Of a DNA stretch of 64,000 bases, positions 16,117 through 24,826 are shown piece after piece. The DNA is from Dehalococcoidia bacterium. Lineage in GTDB: Bacteria; Chloroflexota; Dehalococcoidia; E44-bin15. Position 1 is the stretch's first letter; every line of letters starts with the position of its first letter. A program made the translations under genes and the position numbers. The stretch is from contig JBAZMV010000005.1 of NCBI GenBank assembly GCA_041649635.1, positions 62,001-126,000 of the forward strand, given 5' to 3'. The notes under the pieces are model-generated. The model had not been told where the DNA came from and made no database searches. It saw only the letters and a list, made by a program, of their open reading frames with translations.

Positions 16117-16518
16117 TTAAAACGGCAGTTCTTCCGGAGGCACTTCCTCCCCGCCATCCACAGCCTCATCCGGAAGCGGCGCCGCTCCGGCGCGGTCTAG
16201 GAATATGACCTGGTTGGCTATTACCTCGGTGCTGAACCGCTTGATTCCTTCCTTGTCCTCCCAGGATCTTGTCTTGAGTCTTCCCTCAACATATGCCATG
16301 CGGCCCTTGGCTAGGAACTGGTTACAAAGCTCGGCAAGCTTGCTCCAGGCCACGACGGTGAACCACTCCGTCTCCTGCTTTCTCTCGCCTTCGGGTGTAG
16401 TGAACGTCCGAGAACTGGCCATACGAAAGGATGTTACGGGCTGTCCGCCGGGGGTGAATCGCATCTCGGGATCTGTGCCGAGGTTTCCGATAATCATGAC
16501 CTTGTTAAGGCTTGCCAT
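16117..16518 (-). CDS. ssb: Single-stranded DNA-binding protein
   Basis: 133 residues. The OB-fold is clear: NKVMIIGNLGTDPEMRFTPGG, FRMASSRTF, TEWFTVVAW and LAKGRMAYVEGRLKTRSWED. The C-terminal tail is short and acidic (EEVPPEELPF), matching the conserved protein-docking tip that recruits repair and replication proteins. It coats single-stranded DNA. Located between rpsF and rpsR, with 15 bases to rpsF and 22 to rpsR. Confidence 0.96.
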   Translation of the reverse strand: MASLNKVMIIGNLGTDPEMRFTPGGQPVTSFRMASSRTFTTPEGERKQETEWFTVVAWSKLAELCNQFLAKGRMAYVEGRLKTRSWEDKEGIKRFSTEVIANQVIFLDRAGAAPLPDEAVDGGEEVPPEELPF

Positions 16519-16533
16519 TATTCACTTCTCCCC

Positions 16534-16821
16534 TTAAGCGTCTAATCTAACCAGCATGTGCCGTATGATGTCATCCATAAGTTTCAGGCTTGCTTCCAGC
16601 TCGGTGGCCAGCTTGGGGTCGAAACTACATTTAATGAGGGCGTAATTACCCTCGGTACATTTCTTAATAGTGTATGCCAATTTCTTCCGTCCCCACTGAT
16701 TGACTTCGGCAACGGTGCCGCCGCGGTCGGTTACGAATGTCTTCAGCTTCTCTAACGTTGCAGGGACGTCGTCATCTGCAACTGACGGATTGACGATCAC
16801 AACAAGTTCGTAGTCGTGCAA
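16534..16821 (-). CDS. rpsF: Small ribosomal subunit protein bS6
   Basis: 95 residues, normal length. The YELVVIVNPSVADDDV start, GGTVAEVNQWGRKKLAYTIKKCTEGNYALIKCSF centre and IRHMLVRLD end are typical of bS6. The start codon follows TCTGGAGG. It is the first gene after a good promoter, so ribosomal protein, SSB and downstream amino-acid genes may share a transcript. Confidence 0.96.
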   Translation of the reverse strand: MHDYELVVIVNPSVADDDVPATLEKLKTFVTDRGGTVAEVNQWGRKKLAYTIKKCTEGNYALIKCSFDPKLATELEASLKLMDDIIRHMLVRLDA

Positions 16822-16858
16822 TACAATTACCTCCAGATTTATCGCCTCAATGCATTGG

Positions 16859-16888
16859 ATTATAGCATGAAAAGATTATGAGCCACAA
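16859..16888 (-). promoter_or_regulatory. Promoter of rpsF operon
   Basis: On the minus strand: TTGTGG (16888-16883), 18 bases, perfect TATAAT (16864-16859). It ends immediately before the glyA stop codon, so rpsF starts its own transcript. Confidence 0.65.
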
Positions 16889-18157
16889 CTAATCGAGGCC
16901 GGGCACCGGGTATCGGCTGGTGATATCGTCCACGGCATCGCGCACTTCTTTATAAACGTTCTCGTCCCCTATGTTGGTCAATACCCTTATAATGAGTTTT
17001 GCTACTTTACTAACCGTGGACGCGTCGAGCCCGCGGCTGGTCACGGCCGGCGTGCCGATCCTTATGCCGCTCGCTACCCGTGGCGGTTTGGTGTCGAAGG
17101 GGATGGCGTTGCGGTTAACCGTTATCCTGACGGAATCGAGCGCTTCCTCGGCCTCCCTGCCGGTGATGTTTATCGGCGTCAGATCGACGAGCATCAGGTG
17201 GTTGTCGGTTCCGCCCGAAACGAGCCTCAGCCCGCCTTTCTTAAACTCGTCAGCCATCACCTTCGCATTCTCTACAATGGCTTTTTGATATGCGATGAAA
17301 TCGGGCTTCAGCGCCTCGCCGAAGCACACGGCCTTGGCTGCGATGATATGCAGCAGCGGCCCGCCCTGAGTGCCGGGATCCACCGACTTATCTATTTTCT
17401 CGGAGAATGGCTGCCGGCACAGTATAAAACCGCCGCGTGGCCCGCGCAGAGTCTTGTGAGTGGTTGAGGTGACTATCTCGGAATAGGGCACAGGCGAAGG
17501 ATGTACGCCGGCCGCTATCAGTCCCGCGATGTGGGCCATGTCCACCATCAGCTTGGCTTCCACCAGGTCGGCTATCTGGCGGAAGCGCTGGAAGTCGATA
17601 ATCCTGGGGTATGCGCTGGCGCCTGCAACGATGAGCTTGGGACGGTGTTCCTTTGCCAGCTTCTCGACCTCGTCGTAATCGATGCATTCCGTTGTCCGAC
17701 TGACGCCGTAGCTGACGAAGTTGTATATCTTGCCCGAGAAGTTTACCGGGCTGCCGTGCGTCAGATGGCCGCCGTGAGCCAGACTCATCGCCAGGATCGT
17801 ATCTTTTGGATTAAGCAGGGCGAAGTACGATGCCATGTTCGCCTGTGAGCCGCTGTGGGGTTGGACATTGGCATGCTCGGCTTTGAACAACTTTAAGGCA
17901 CGTTCCCGAGCCAGGTTCTCGGCTATGTCGACCGCTTCACAGCCGCCGTAGTAGCGTTTCCCCGGATAGCCTTCCGCATATTTATCGGTCAGCACGGTCC
18001 CGGCTGCTTCGAGCACGGCTTTAGAGGCGTGGTTCTCGGAAGCGATGAACTCCAGGTTGCGCGTCTGGCGTTCCGACTCGCGGCGTATCGCCGAGCACAC
18101 CTCGGGGTCGTTCTTTTCTAGCTCTGTACCATTGAGATATTTCTTAGCTTTATCCAT
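16889..18157 (-). CDS. glyA: Serine hydroxymethyltransferase GlyA
   Basis: Interconverts serine and glycine with tetrahydrofolate, the main source of one-carbon units. 422 residues, the usual length. NLEFIASENHAS (34-45), the EGYPGKRYYGG block, HSGSQANMA, VDMAHIAGLI and the PLP lysine Lys235 in STTHKTLRGPRGG are all present. It has its own promoter. Neighbouring rpsF starts from a separate promoter just after its stop. Confidence 0.97.
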   Translation of the reverse strand: MDKAKKYLNGTELEKNDPEVCSAIRRESERQTRNLEFIASENHASKAVLEAAGTVLTDKYAEGYPGKRYYGGCEAVDIAENLARERALKLFKAEHANVQPHSGSQANMASYFALLNPKDTILAMSLAHGGHLTHGSPVNFSGKIYNFVSYGVSRTTECIDYDEVEKLAKEHRPKLIVAGASAYPRIIDFQRFRQIADLVEAKLMVDMAHIAGLIAAGVHPSPVPYSEIVTSTTHKTLRGPRGGFILCRQPFSEKIDKSVDPGTQGGPLLHIIAAKAVCFGEALKPDFIAYQKAIVENAKVMADEFKKGGLRLVSGGTDNHLMLVDLTPINITGREAEEALDSVRITVNRNAIPFDTKPPRVASGIRIGTPAVTSRGLDASTVSKVAKLIIRVLTNIGDENVYKEVRDAVDDITSRYPVPGLD

Positions 18158-18215
18158 GACTGTCCTTACGGGTTAAATTAAACAAAGAAGGCCACGAAAT
18201 ACTGTGGCGGTAGTA

Positions 18216-18244
18216 AGTTTACTTCACAGCCTGTTTCCTGTCAA
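18216..18244 (-). promoter_or_regulatory. Promoter of glyA
   Basis: On the minus strand: TTGACA (18244-18239), 17 bases, TAAACT (18221-18216). The short leader starts with a GCCAC/GTGGC hairpin followed by a T-rich stretch (about 18180-18208), which might be a weak attenuator. An AAGGAC ribosome-binding site precedes the ATG. Confidence 0.6.
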
Positions 18245-18312
18245 TGGTCGGACGTTGTCCGCAGCTGCTGGTGTCGAACGCGTTGTTGCGGTGTCAGCTT
18301 TTCTAGTCAGTG

Positions 18313-19020
18313 TTAGATTTCCTTGGCGAGCGTGAGGCCCCAGACCGATGCCGCTCCGGCCGATTTCAATGAAGCGGCGCATGAGTTAAGAGTAGCGCCG
18401 GATGTGCATACGTCGTCGATTAGAAGGATGTGTTTGCCCGATACGCTCCAGCTGACGCATTCAAAAGCGTTTCTGATATTCTCTTTGCGCTGTTCAACGC
18501 TTTCGGATTTGGCCTGGGAAGGGGTATGCCTGGTGCGGACAAGGGCTCCTTCCATAAGCGGTATTCGGGACATGCGGCTTAGCCTCCGGGCCAGCAGCGC
18601 CGTCTGGTTATAGCCCCGCTCCCGCAGCCTTCGCTTATGTATCGGGACCGGGATGATGATATCAAAGGACAGGCGATGTTCGCTCAGATATTCCTTCAAG
18701 AAGCGGGACAGCGGAACCGCGAGCGTTTTGATGTTGTGATATTTAAGATTTATGATGGCTTGGCGGATGACCCCGCCGTATTCAAAAATCGAGTACACGC
18801 CGTCCAGTTCCCAGTCCTCCAGCCGGCATTTGCGGCAGATAGTTCCTTCCGATATCGGTAAGCTGCATCTTCGGCACAGCGGCGGCTGGAGGTAGATAAG
18901 GGCGGCCCGGCATTTACGGCATAAAAGAGAACCCCCCTTGCCGCAGCCTACGCAGCGAGGAGGGAACAGAAAATCGAGCGTTCTATGTTTAAATAAGTTA
19001 AATAAACTATCCAGGTTCAC
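18313..19020 (-). CDS. comF: ComF-family phosphoribosyltransferase-like protein
   Basis: 235 residues. The N-terminal zinc-finger part has four CxxC-type pairs (CVGCGKG, CRKC, CRRCS, CRKC), followed by a phosphoribosyltransferase fold with PVPIHKRRLRERGYNQTALLA and the PRPP loop ILLIDDVCTSGATL. ComF members take part in DNA uptake or in restart of stalled forks; the biochemical activity is poorly defined. No other competence gene is visible here. Confidence 0.88.
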   Translation of the reverse strand: MNLDSLFNLFKHRTLDFLFPPRCVGCGKGGSLLCRKCRAALIYLQPPLCRRCSLPISEGTICRKCRLEDWELDGVYSIFEYGGVIRQAIINLKYHNIKTLAVPLSRFLKEYLSEHRLSFDIIIPVPIHKRRLRERGYNQTALLARRLSRMSRIPLMEGALVRTRHTPSQAKSESVEQRKENIRNAFECVSWSVSGKHILLIDDVCTSGATLNSCAASLKSAGAASVWGLTLAKEI

Positions 19021-19079
19021 CTCGCTTGTGAGCCTGCCTTTTCAGTTTATCGAGTAGGCGTAATAGTAAGCCCGTATGA

Positions 19080-19331
19080 TTAACGTATCTTGGCGCTGTG
19101 TCCAACGCCGCTGACGATGGGCTCGTTGATATATAGATCGCCGTTCCTGATCTTAAGGTTGAATCCGCAATCGGGGTTAGTACAAACCCACGCTTTATAA
19201 TGAATCGGCGCTCCCTGGCTGCCAAAGTCTGATAGCGGTACTAGATCTCCGACGTTGCATTTGAGACACTTGGGGAATGAATTACTGTCCAACACGAACC
19301 TCCCATCCTGATATCGGTATGTAGTATACAC
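19080..19331 (-). CDS. Small protein with zinc-ribbon Cys pairs, unknown function
   Basis: 83 residues. Two Cys pairs, CLKC (about 22-25) and CTNPDC (about 50-55), are spaced like a four-Cys zinc ribbon. The rest is short strands with no further recognisable motif. It lies between comF and the MMPL exporter on the same strand, without an obvious partner. The ribosome-binding site is weak, and 19 bases at its 3' end overlap no other gene. Function unknown. Confidence 0.6.
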   Translation of the reverse strand: MYTTYRYQDGRFVLDSNSFPKCLKCNVGDLVPLSDFGSQGAPIHYKAWVCTNPDCGFNLKIRNGDLYINEPIVSGVGHSAKIR

Positions 19332-19406
19332 CCTCGGCCTGTTATTGACAACCCGAGGTTTTTATTTATGATTCTGGTGTAGTGTGCCGTCGATAGCATG
19401 CTTCAG

Positions 19407-22010
19407 TTAGGGCGACCCCTGTCTGGCTATGCGTCGCCTCTCCCTCCACGAGTCGATCCAGACTATGAGCGCCGGTAGTACGATCAATGTGCTCACGAGG
19501 GCGAAGAACACGTCTATTACCGTGATAAGGCCGAAGGAGCGCAGCACCGGGAAGTTCTGCGCTATCAGCAGCGCGGCGAAGCCGCCGATAACCGTCAAGC
19601 CCGATGCGATTATGGCGCGCCCGATCCTGGTAATGGCGATTTTCATGGCCTCCACGGGGTTTTCGCCCTTTTCGCGTTCCTCGTAATAGCGCATCATCAG
19701 CAGTATGGTGAACTCGGTGCCGATTCCTATGATCAATGCGCCCATAGCGGCGGTGGCGGGCGTATACTTGATGTCGCCGAGCCACATCACGCCGCTGGAC
19801 CAGCCGATGATGAGGGCTACCGGGAGTATGGCCATAAATACTTTTAAGATGTTAAACCTGAAGAGTAACAACAATCCGACGAAGATGAGGGCGATGCCGA
19901 TGAGAGTCATCTCTACCCGGCCCCCGCTGAGGCCGTCACCGAGTATCCGCATCATGATAGGCCACCCCGTTACGGTGACCGTAACCCCCTCCGGATGTTG
20001 AGAAGCATATTCATTTAATGCCGTTTCAAGATCGCGCACCTGCGGGCCGCTGATCTTCCCGATGGTGACCATTAAGTTGGATCGAGTGTAATCCTCGGTG
20101 AGCAGATTGGCCCGTAACTGGGTTGGCAGCCCCTGGAGGGTGTCCTTGGTCTCTTCAGCCGTCTGCGGCACCGAAAGGTTCATTACATTGACCAGTTGCA
20201 TCATAGCGCTGGCATAGCTTTCGGTGCCGCTCACCAGGTCGCCGTTTTCGGCCTCGATGCGGTCCTGCAGTTCCAGCACCCAGTTCACTATTTGAGGGTC
20301 GGTTACATCTTCGGCTTCTATAAGGAGACTAAGGAATTCCAGGCCTTCGACCACGCTTTCTACCTCGCGGAGGTCCTTGATCACCTGTGTCTCCTGGGAG
20401 ATCATATTCATTTCGTCGGCCTCGGTTTCGATGTAAGGATCGGCGACGAGTCCGGCCACGGTTAGCGCGAGCGCTATGGGTATGATGATCAACGGGTGTT
20501 TTACGACCCATGGTGCCAGGCGGTCGAGCCCGCTGTCCACGATATGTCTGGGTTTCTCTCTGGTCTTTTGCGGGAGCGCGATGCCCAGACGTTCGCGGTG
20601 CAGCTCTATACCAAGGCTTATGGCCGAGGCCAAAATGCCGAATACGGTGATGCCGATGCCGACGGCGAATCCGAGGTTGCCGAAAGAGATATCGCAGGCG
20701 ATGAATACAATGCCGAACCCGACCAGGCTCAGGGTGAGGACGGCGGCGGCAAGCTCGGGCCCCAGCGTGAATTTGTTCTTGGGTTTTATCGTCCATTTGA
20801 TACGGCGATTGTTGGCTGGTTTGGTGTCGGCCAGCCGGTCGCGCCGGTAAAGCGCGGAAAGCAGAAGGAACACTGAGAGGATATAGCATATGATCACTCC
20901 CAATATCAGCGTAAAGCCGAACCCCTGTATCATGGGAATAGGCGAGAAGAAGAGGGCGGCGAAACCCAGGCATCCCGCTACTATGGCGATGCCGATAGCC
21001 GGTCCGATATGCGTGACGGACTCCGTTATGGCGCCGGCAACCGTACTGCCTTTCTTCGATTCCTCGTCGTAGCGGTTATGGAACTGGATGGCGTAGTCTA
21101 CGCCCAGTCCCAGCAGGATAGGGAAGGCGGCCATGGTGACCATGGTCAGTGGTATGCTGAGTATGCCCATGATCCCGAAGGTGTAGATGATGGCCAGCGC
21201 CACAACTCCCAGAGGCAGCCAGCGCCAGGCGAAGAAGCCGCGCACATTGAATATGAGCGCCAGGATGAGGAGCATCAATATTACAGATACGATGAGCATA
21301 TTGAGCATATCCTCTACCATCAGGTCCCCGATACTGGCGTATACGGCGCAATTGCCGCTGACGATCACGCTCACGTCATCGTTGAAGCCCGCCGAGGCTG
21401 CCAGGTCCTCCACCTTGCGTACCATGTCGCCCTGCTCATCCTGGGTCAGCGACCCGTCGAGCAGGATTGAGATGAGGGCGTGCTGGCCGTCGGGGAATAC
21501 GTGCGTAAGTTCCGAAGCGACATCGCCCGTCTCGGGGTCTTTAATGATGTCAGCAAGCTCGGCCGGATCCGTGGGGAACTCCATGGAAGTAGTCGCCCCC
21601 GACAGCACTCTCTGCAGATGGGCCATTTCCAGGAGGAAAACCGGGCCTACAACAGAGTGGCTTGAGTTATCGGAGATCATGCTTTCTTCTATAAAGTCCA
21701 TGGCCGCGATGTTCTCCGGCTCAAGCAATTGGATAAGGTTATCTCCCGTTATCAGTACCACTATGGCATCGCTGCTGAAGTACTCGTTGTATCTGCTGAG
21801 GTCCTTATAAGCCTGCGAATCTGAAGAAACGAAAGTGTCGAAGCCGGTTTTCATCTCGACGCCATAGTATGCCGCGAAGACCGTAGGCACCAGAAGAACA
21901 AGGCTCAGAATCAGGAAAACCAGATGTCTTCTTTCGATGAACCTTCCCATGCTTCTAAAGGCCTGTTCGGCCGAAATGATCCTCGATGGCTTTCTAAATG
22001 CTCGCTTCAT
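19407..22010 (-). CDS. MMPL/HAE3-family RND exporter, copy 1
   Basis: 867 residues with the duplicated RND layout: a single span (about 33-52), a large outer domain, five spans, a middle loop, then the second half in the same order (span about 490-507). The proton-relay-like GLGVDYAIQFHNRYDEE motif is in the first half; the corresponding second-half motif is GIGTEFTILLMMRYYEER, with Glu for Asp. The family exports lipids or hydrophobic compounds. It starts 15 bases after the MarR gene, so both are co-transcribed. A paralogue is at 45880 (also linked to a MarR). Confidence 0.9.
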   Translation of the reverse strand: MKRAFRKPSRIISAEQAFRSMGRFIERRHLVFLILSLVLLVPTVFAAYYGVEMKTGFDTFVSSDSQAYKDLSRYNEYFSSDAIVVLITGDNLIQLLEPENIAAMDFIEESMISDNSSHSVVGPVFLLEMAHLQRVLSGATTSMEFPTDPAELADIIKDPETGDVASELTHVFPDGQHALISILLDGSLTQDEQGDMVRKVEDLAASAGFNDDVSVIVSGNCAVYASIGDLMVEDMLNMLIVSVILMLLILALIFNVRGFFAWRWLPLGVVALAIIYTFGIMGILSIPLTMVTMAAFPILLGLGVDYAIQFHNRYDEESKKGSTVAGAITESVTHIGPAIGIAIVAGCLGFAALFFSPIPMIQGFGFTLILGVIICYILSVFLLLSALYRRDRLADTKPANNRRIKWTIKPKNKFTLGPELAAAVLTLSLVGFGIVFIACDISFGNLGFAVGIGITVFGILASAISLGIELHRERLGIALPQKTREKPRHIVDSGLDRLAPWVVKHPLIIIPIALALTVAGLVADPYIETEADEMNMISQETQVIKDLREVESVVEGLEFLSLLIEAEDVTDPQIVNWVLELQDRIEAENGDLVSGTESYASAMMQLVNVMNLSVPQTAEETKDTLQGLPTQLRANLLTEDYTRSNLMVTIGKISGPQVRDLETALNEYASQHPEGVTVTVTGWPIMMRILGDGLSGGRVEMTLIGIALIFVGLLLLFRFNILKVFMAILPVALIIGWSSGVMWLGDIKYTPATAAMGALIIGIGTEFTILLMMRYYEEREKGENPVEAMKIAITRIGRAIIASGLTVIGGFAALLIAQNFPVLRSFGLITVIDVFFALVSTLIVLPALIVWIDSWRERRRIARQGSP

Positions 22011-22025
22011 CTATGACTCCATCAG

Positions 22026-22535
22026 TTATTTCGTTTCATTCAGGTTGAATACGCGCGCCAGCTTGTCGAACACCTGGATGATGGCTGATTGCTCCTTATC
22101 GGTAAGCAGCTGCATGGTTTCTCTTACGCGCTTGATTACATGGATCTCGATGTACTCGTGAAGCTTGCGCCCTTCATCGGTCAGGGCCACTCTGACGATC
22201 CTGCGGTCGTCCGGGTCCGACAGCCTTTGCGCATAGCCGTTGTCCACGAGCCAGTTCATCATTCTGGTTGTGGAGGACATGGGCGCCGAGATGGTCTTGC
22301 TAAGCTCTCCCATGGTGAGGTTTTGTGTTCCGTAGAGGGCGCTTGTCATGCTGTAGAACATGGCGTCTTCCGGCAGATGGTTCGTTGTGCCCGTTGACCT
22401 CATCTCGTCGAAGTATTTCTGCAGCAGCGTCAGTTCTTCCTCAAGGAGGTTTTTCAGGGACATGGTAACACAGATAGCGTTTGCCACCAGCGACGATATC
22501 TGACTGTCCGAATTTATTTTGGAGGGTTTTTTCAT
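22026..22535 (-). CDS. MarR-family regulator of the first MMPL exporter
   Basis: 169 residues. Recognition helix region LSKTISAPMSSTTRMMNWLVDNGYAQRL and wing SDPDDRRIVRVALTDEGRKL are typical MarR. It resembles the regulator at 49117 (ATRMVDWWVENEFAQRLNDPGDRRVVRVSLTD) more than the one at 6455, matching the pairing of both with MMPL exporters. The promoter and a palindrome directly upstream imply autoregulation. The start ATG has no good Shine-Dalgarno sequence, and the predicted 5' leader is only about 25 bases. Confidence 0.9.
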   Translation of the reverse strand: MKKPSKINSDSQISSLVANAICVTMSLKNLLEEELTLLQKYFDEMRSTGTTNHLPEDAMFYSMTSALYGTQNLTMGELSKTISAPMSSTTRMMNWLVDNGYAQRLSDPDDRRIVRVALTDEGRKLHEYIEIHVIKRVRETMQLLTDKEQSAIIQVFDKLARVFNLNETK

Positions 22536-22548
22536 GGATGTTTCAATA

Positions 22549-22596
22549 TGGAATATTTCTAAATGGAAATATATTCCAAATTATTGTGTTTGTCAA
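22549..22596 (-). promoter_or_regulatory. Promoter with overlapping MarR operator
   Basis: On the minus strand: TTGACA (22596-22591), 17 bases, TATATT (22573-22568). Arms TGGAATAT (22549-22556) and ATATTCCA (22571-22578) form a perfect 8-base inverted repeat with a 14-base centre, covering the -10 and the start site. A bound MarR dimer here would block transcription of the marR-MMPL operon. Confidence 0.7.
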
Positions 22597-22601
22597 CCCC
22601 C

Positions 22602-22830
22602 TGCAATCCCCCTTTTTAAGGGGGAAACAATAACCGAACCCCCTATAGTCCCCCATATGTTGGGGGACATAAAATACCTAGGGGACACCCCTAAAACCCC
22701 GTCAGGAGACGAGTCTCCTGTACCTCTTTTCTGTAACTAACCTCTCTTTTCAAAAGAGAGGGCTAGGGTGAGGGCACATGCCTCGTGTCTGTCATTCTGA
22801 ATGAAGTGAAGAATCTCGGACTTGTCGGCT
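22602..22830. repeat. Intergenic repeat cluster (type A element, CCTCTC palindrome, CATTCTGAATGA repeat)
   Basis: No gene here. The stretch has an AAGGGGGAAACAATAA block, then a type A element (22634-22726: CGAACCCCCT, a CCCCCA/TGGGGG hairpin, a GGGGACACCCCT block and a CAGGAGA/TCTCCTG hairpin ending in GTACCTC). A CCTCTCTTTT/AAAAGAGAGG hairpin leads to AGGGTGAGGG, and finally comes GTCATTCTGAATGAAGTGAAG. Each part recurs elsewhere in the window. Confidence 0.75.
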
Positions 22831-22874
22831 GGCTATTATGTTGGTAAATCATCGGCGGAGGGAGCTTGAATTTC

Positions 22875-23456
22875 TTAGGCAAGGAACGGTGCGGAATCGA
22901 GTCGATCGTAGATAGCTCCGGTGGGCGTCAGGGTGCTCTTCATCAGGCTGAGCTCTCGGAGCGTGAAAACGGCTTCGTAGTCGATCTTCTTATCTTTCAC
23001 TACACCGGCGATCTCTCTGCGTTCGTCGGGGGTGGCGTTATCGCGCACACGCCCGAGGGTGAGGTGCGGCGTGAAGGCGCGGTTCTCCGCCACGAAGCCC
23101 AGCGGCACCAGCGCCTGCTCTATCTCGCGCTGCATTGCGGCCAGCGGCTCCGTATTGCCCTCAAGCGCGACCCAGATAACGCGCGGCCTCTGCTCATTGG
23201 GGAACATGCCCAGCCCGCCGAGCCGCAGTTCCAGCGGCGGAACCTTGCCGGCGGCCGTACTCATGATATCCGTTATCTGCGGTATCTGGCTTGTGAAGAT
23301 ATTGCCAAGGAACTTGACGGTCAGGTGCGTCCCATCGGGGGAGACCCATTTGACGTAGCGGTGCTGGGCCGGGCGCAGACGCTTGATGATCAGGGAAACG
23401 GTTTCCTTTACATCGTTGGGCAGTTCGAGAGCGATAAATGAGCGTATCGTCTCCAT
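22875..23456 (-). CDS. thpR: RNA 2',3'-cyclic phosphodiesterase ThpR (LigT family)
   Basis: 193 residues of the 2H phosphoesterase family. Catalytic HxT motifs are His44 (THLTVKFLG) and His131 (PHLTLGRV); the start IRSFIALELP is typical. It hydrolyses RNA 2',3'-cyclic phosphate ends; the physiological substrate is uncertain. It follows the amidohydrolase gene directly (stop and start adjacent), so both are expressed together. Confidence 0.9.
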   Translation of the reverse strand: METIRSFIALELPNDVKETVSLIIKRLRPAQHRYVKWVSPDGTHLTVKFLGNIFTSQIPQITDIMSTAAGKVPPLELRLGGLGMFPNEQRPRVIWVALEGNTEPLAAMQREIEQALVPLGFVAENRAFTPHLTLGRVRDNATPDERREIAGVVKDKKIDYEAVFTLRELSLMKSTLTPTGAIYDRLDSAPFLA

Positions 23457-24290
23457 CTACAGTAACCTTTCGGCGTTGCCGTGGAGTATCAACTCCCTCG
23501 ACTCTTTATCCATATCAACGGCGTCGATCTGTTTAAGCACCTTGCTCGGCGGCATCAGCGGATAGTCGCTGCCGAAGAGTATCTTATCGGCCCCGAAGAT
23601 ATTAGTAACATGTGTGAATATGTCGGCTGTATACAAGTAAGGCGATGCCGACGTGTCGACGTAGGTGTTCTTCATCGCCTCTCTTACCTCCGGCATCAGG
23701 GCGTAGAAGGGCATGCCGCCGCCCCAGTGCGCCAATATGAGCGTCAGGTCGGGATAATGCAGGATCAGCCTGTAGATCTTGTCCGGCGTGAAGGTGTATT
23801 TGCCGGGGTAGTCATGTCCGACGGGCTCTGATGCGTGGATGCAGAGCATGAGATTATGACGCAGAGCGATATCGATGACCGGGTCGAGCACCGTCTCATC
23901 GCCTTTATCGAGCCCCTGGAATTCCGGGCGCATCTCGCCGATGCCACGGACGCCCGCTTTGATGCAGCGCTCAAGCTCGGCTATCCTCTCCCCGTCGTTC
24001 GTCGGCGGGAGCGAGCAGAAGCCGACGAGGCGCTTGGGGTATCGGGCGATGGAGTCGAGTATATGGTCGTTCGTTTCCTTAACCAATTCCAAACTGCTCC
24101 AGTTGGCGTTCATGACCACGGCGCGCTCGATGCCTTCCTCGTCCATCTTGGCGATGAGTCCGTCGCAGTCGGTTATCTTTGCCTTGGGTTTGGCATAGAT
24201 GCGGGCGAACAGCGGGTCGCGGTCTATGTAGCGCTCTCGGTTGTCGCTCATCTTGGAAGGGAAGATATGAGTATGAAAATCGATAATCAT
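23457..24290 (-). CDS. Metal-dependent amidohydrolase (amidohydrolase_2 / TIM-barrel) family protein
   Basis: 277 residues. The N-terminal metal site DFHTHIF (4-10), a central His in LCIHASE, the HWGGGMPF block and LFGSDYPL near the end (catalytic Asp) are the typical features. The family contains decarboxylases and hydrolases of ring or amide substrates; the actual substrate cannot be read from sequence. No promoter was located, and thpR follows directly. Confidence 0.82.
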   Translation of the reverse strand: MIIDFHTHIFPSKMSDNRERYIDRDPLFARIYAKPKAKITDCDGLIAKMDEEGIERAVVMNANWSSLELVKETNDHILDSIARYPKRLVGFCSLPPTNDGERIAELERCIKAGVRGIGEMRPEFQGLDKGDETVLDPVIDIALRHNLMLCIHASEPVGHDYPGKYTFTPDKIYRLILHYPDLTLILAHWGGGMPFYALMPEVREAMKNTYVDTSASPYLYTADIFTHVTNIFGADKILFGSDYPLMPPSKVLKQIDAVDMDKESRELILHGNAERLL

Positions 24291-24344
24291 GGTTAAATTG
24301 TAGAGAACACGGGGATTAAAATCAATACGAGTGATATTTGTCGG

Positions 24345-24750
24345 AAGAGGTCGCAGACCGATGGAAGACCGAACCCCCTGCTAGTCCCCCACACGTTGGG
24401 GGACGTAAATTTATTTAGGGGACACCCCTAAAACCCCGTCAGGAGAGGAACTCTCCTGTACCTCTGTCATTTAGCTAACCTCTCTCGGAGAGAGGGCTAT
24501 AATGTCGGTTTTGGCGCTCCACTTGGGCGTATCAGTTCCCCCTCTTTTGAGAAGAGGGGGTAAGGGGGTGTTCTATTAAATTAATCTTCCCTCTCCCTCT
24601 GCAGGGAGAGGGTCAGGGTGAGGGTCGCATTTGTCATTGCGAGTCCTTCCAAGGTTAATATTATATGGAAGGATTCCATGATATCACGGTATATGGAAGG
24701 ACGACGTGGCAATCTCGTTGCCAACATTCGTAGCGGTCGAGCCTTCAAAT
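24345..24750. repeat. Intergenic repeat cluster between amidohydrolase and transketolase
   Basis: No gene. It contains a type A element (24368-24464), a CCTCTCTC hairpin with GAGAGGGCT, a GTTCCCCCTCTTTTGAGAAGAGGGGGTAAGGGGG-type hairpin (about 24535-24572), a CCTCTCCCT/AGGGAGAGG hairpin leading to CAGGGTGAGGG (24588-24624), and a split GTCATTGCGAG ... GTGGCAATCTCG element (24634-24720). Inside the last, GGAAGGA units are repeated. Confidence 0.7.
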
Positions 24751-24753
24751 CCC

Positions 24754-24783
24754 TAGACAATCGAGCGTAATATAATCTATAAT
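24754..24783 (+). promoter_or_regulatory. Promoter of split transketolase operon
   Basis: TAGACA (24754-24759), 18 bases, perfect TATAAT (24778-24783). The start codon follows 43 bases later, behind a CGGAGG ribosome-binding site. Confidence 0.6.
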
Positions 24784-24826
24784 CAAACGTGCATTACGGT
24801 ATAGCAAATCGCCCCGGAGGAATTCG

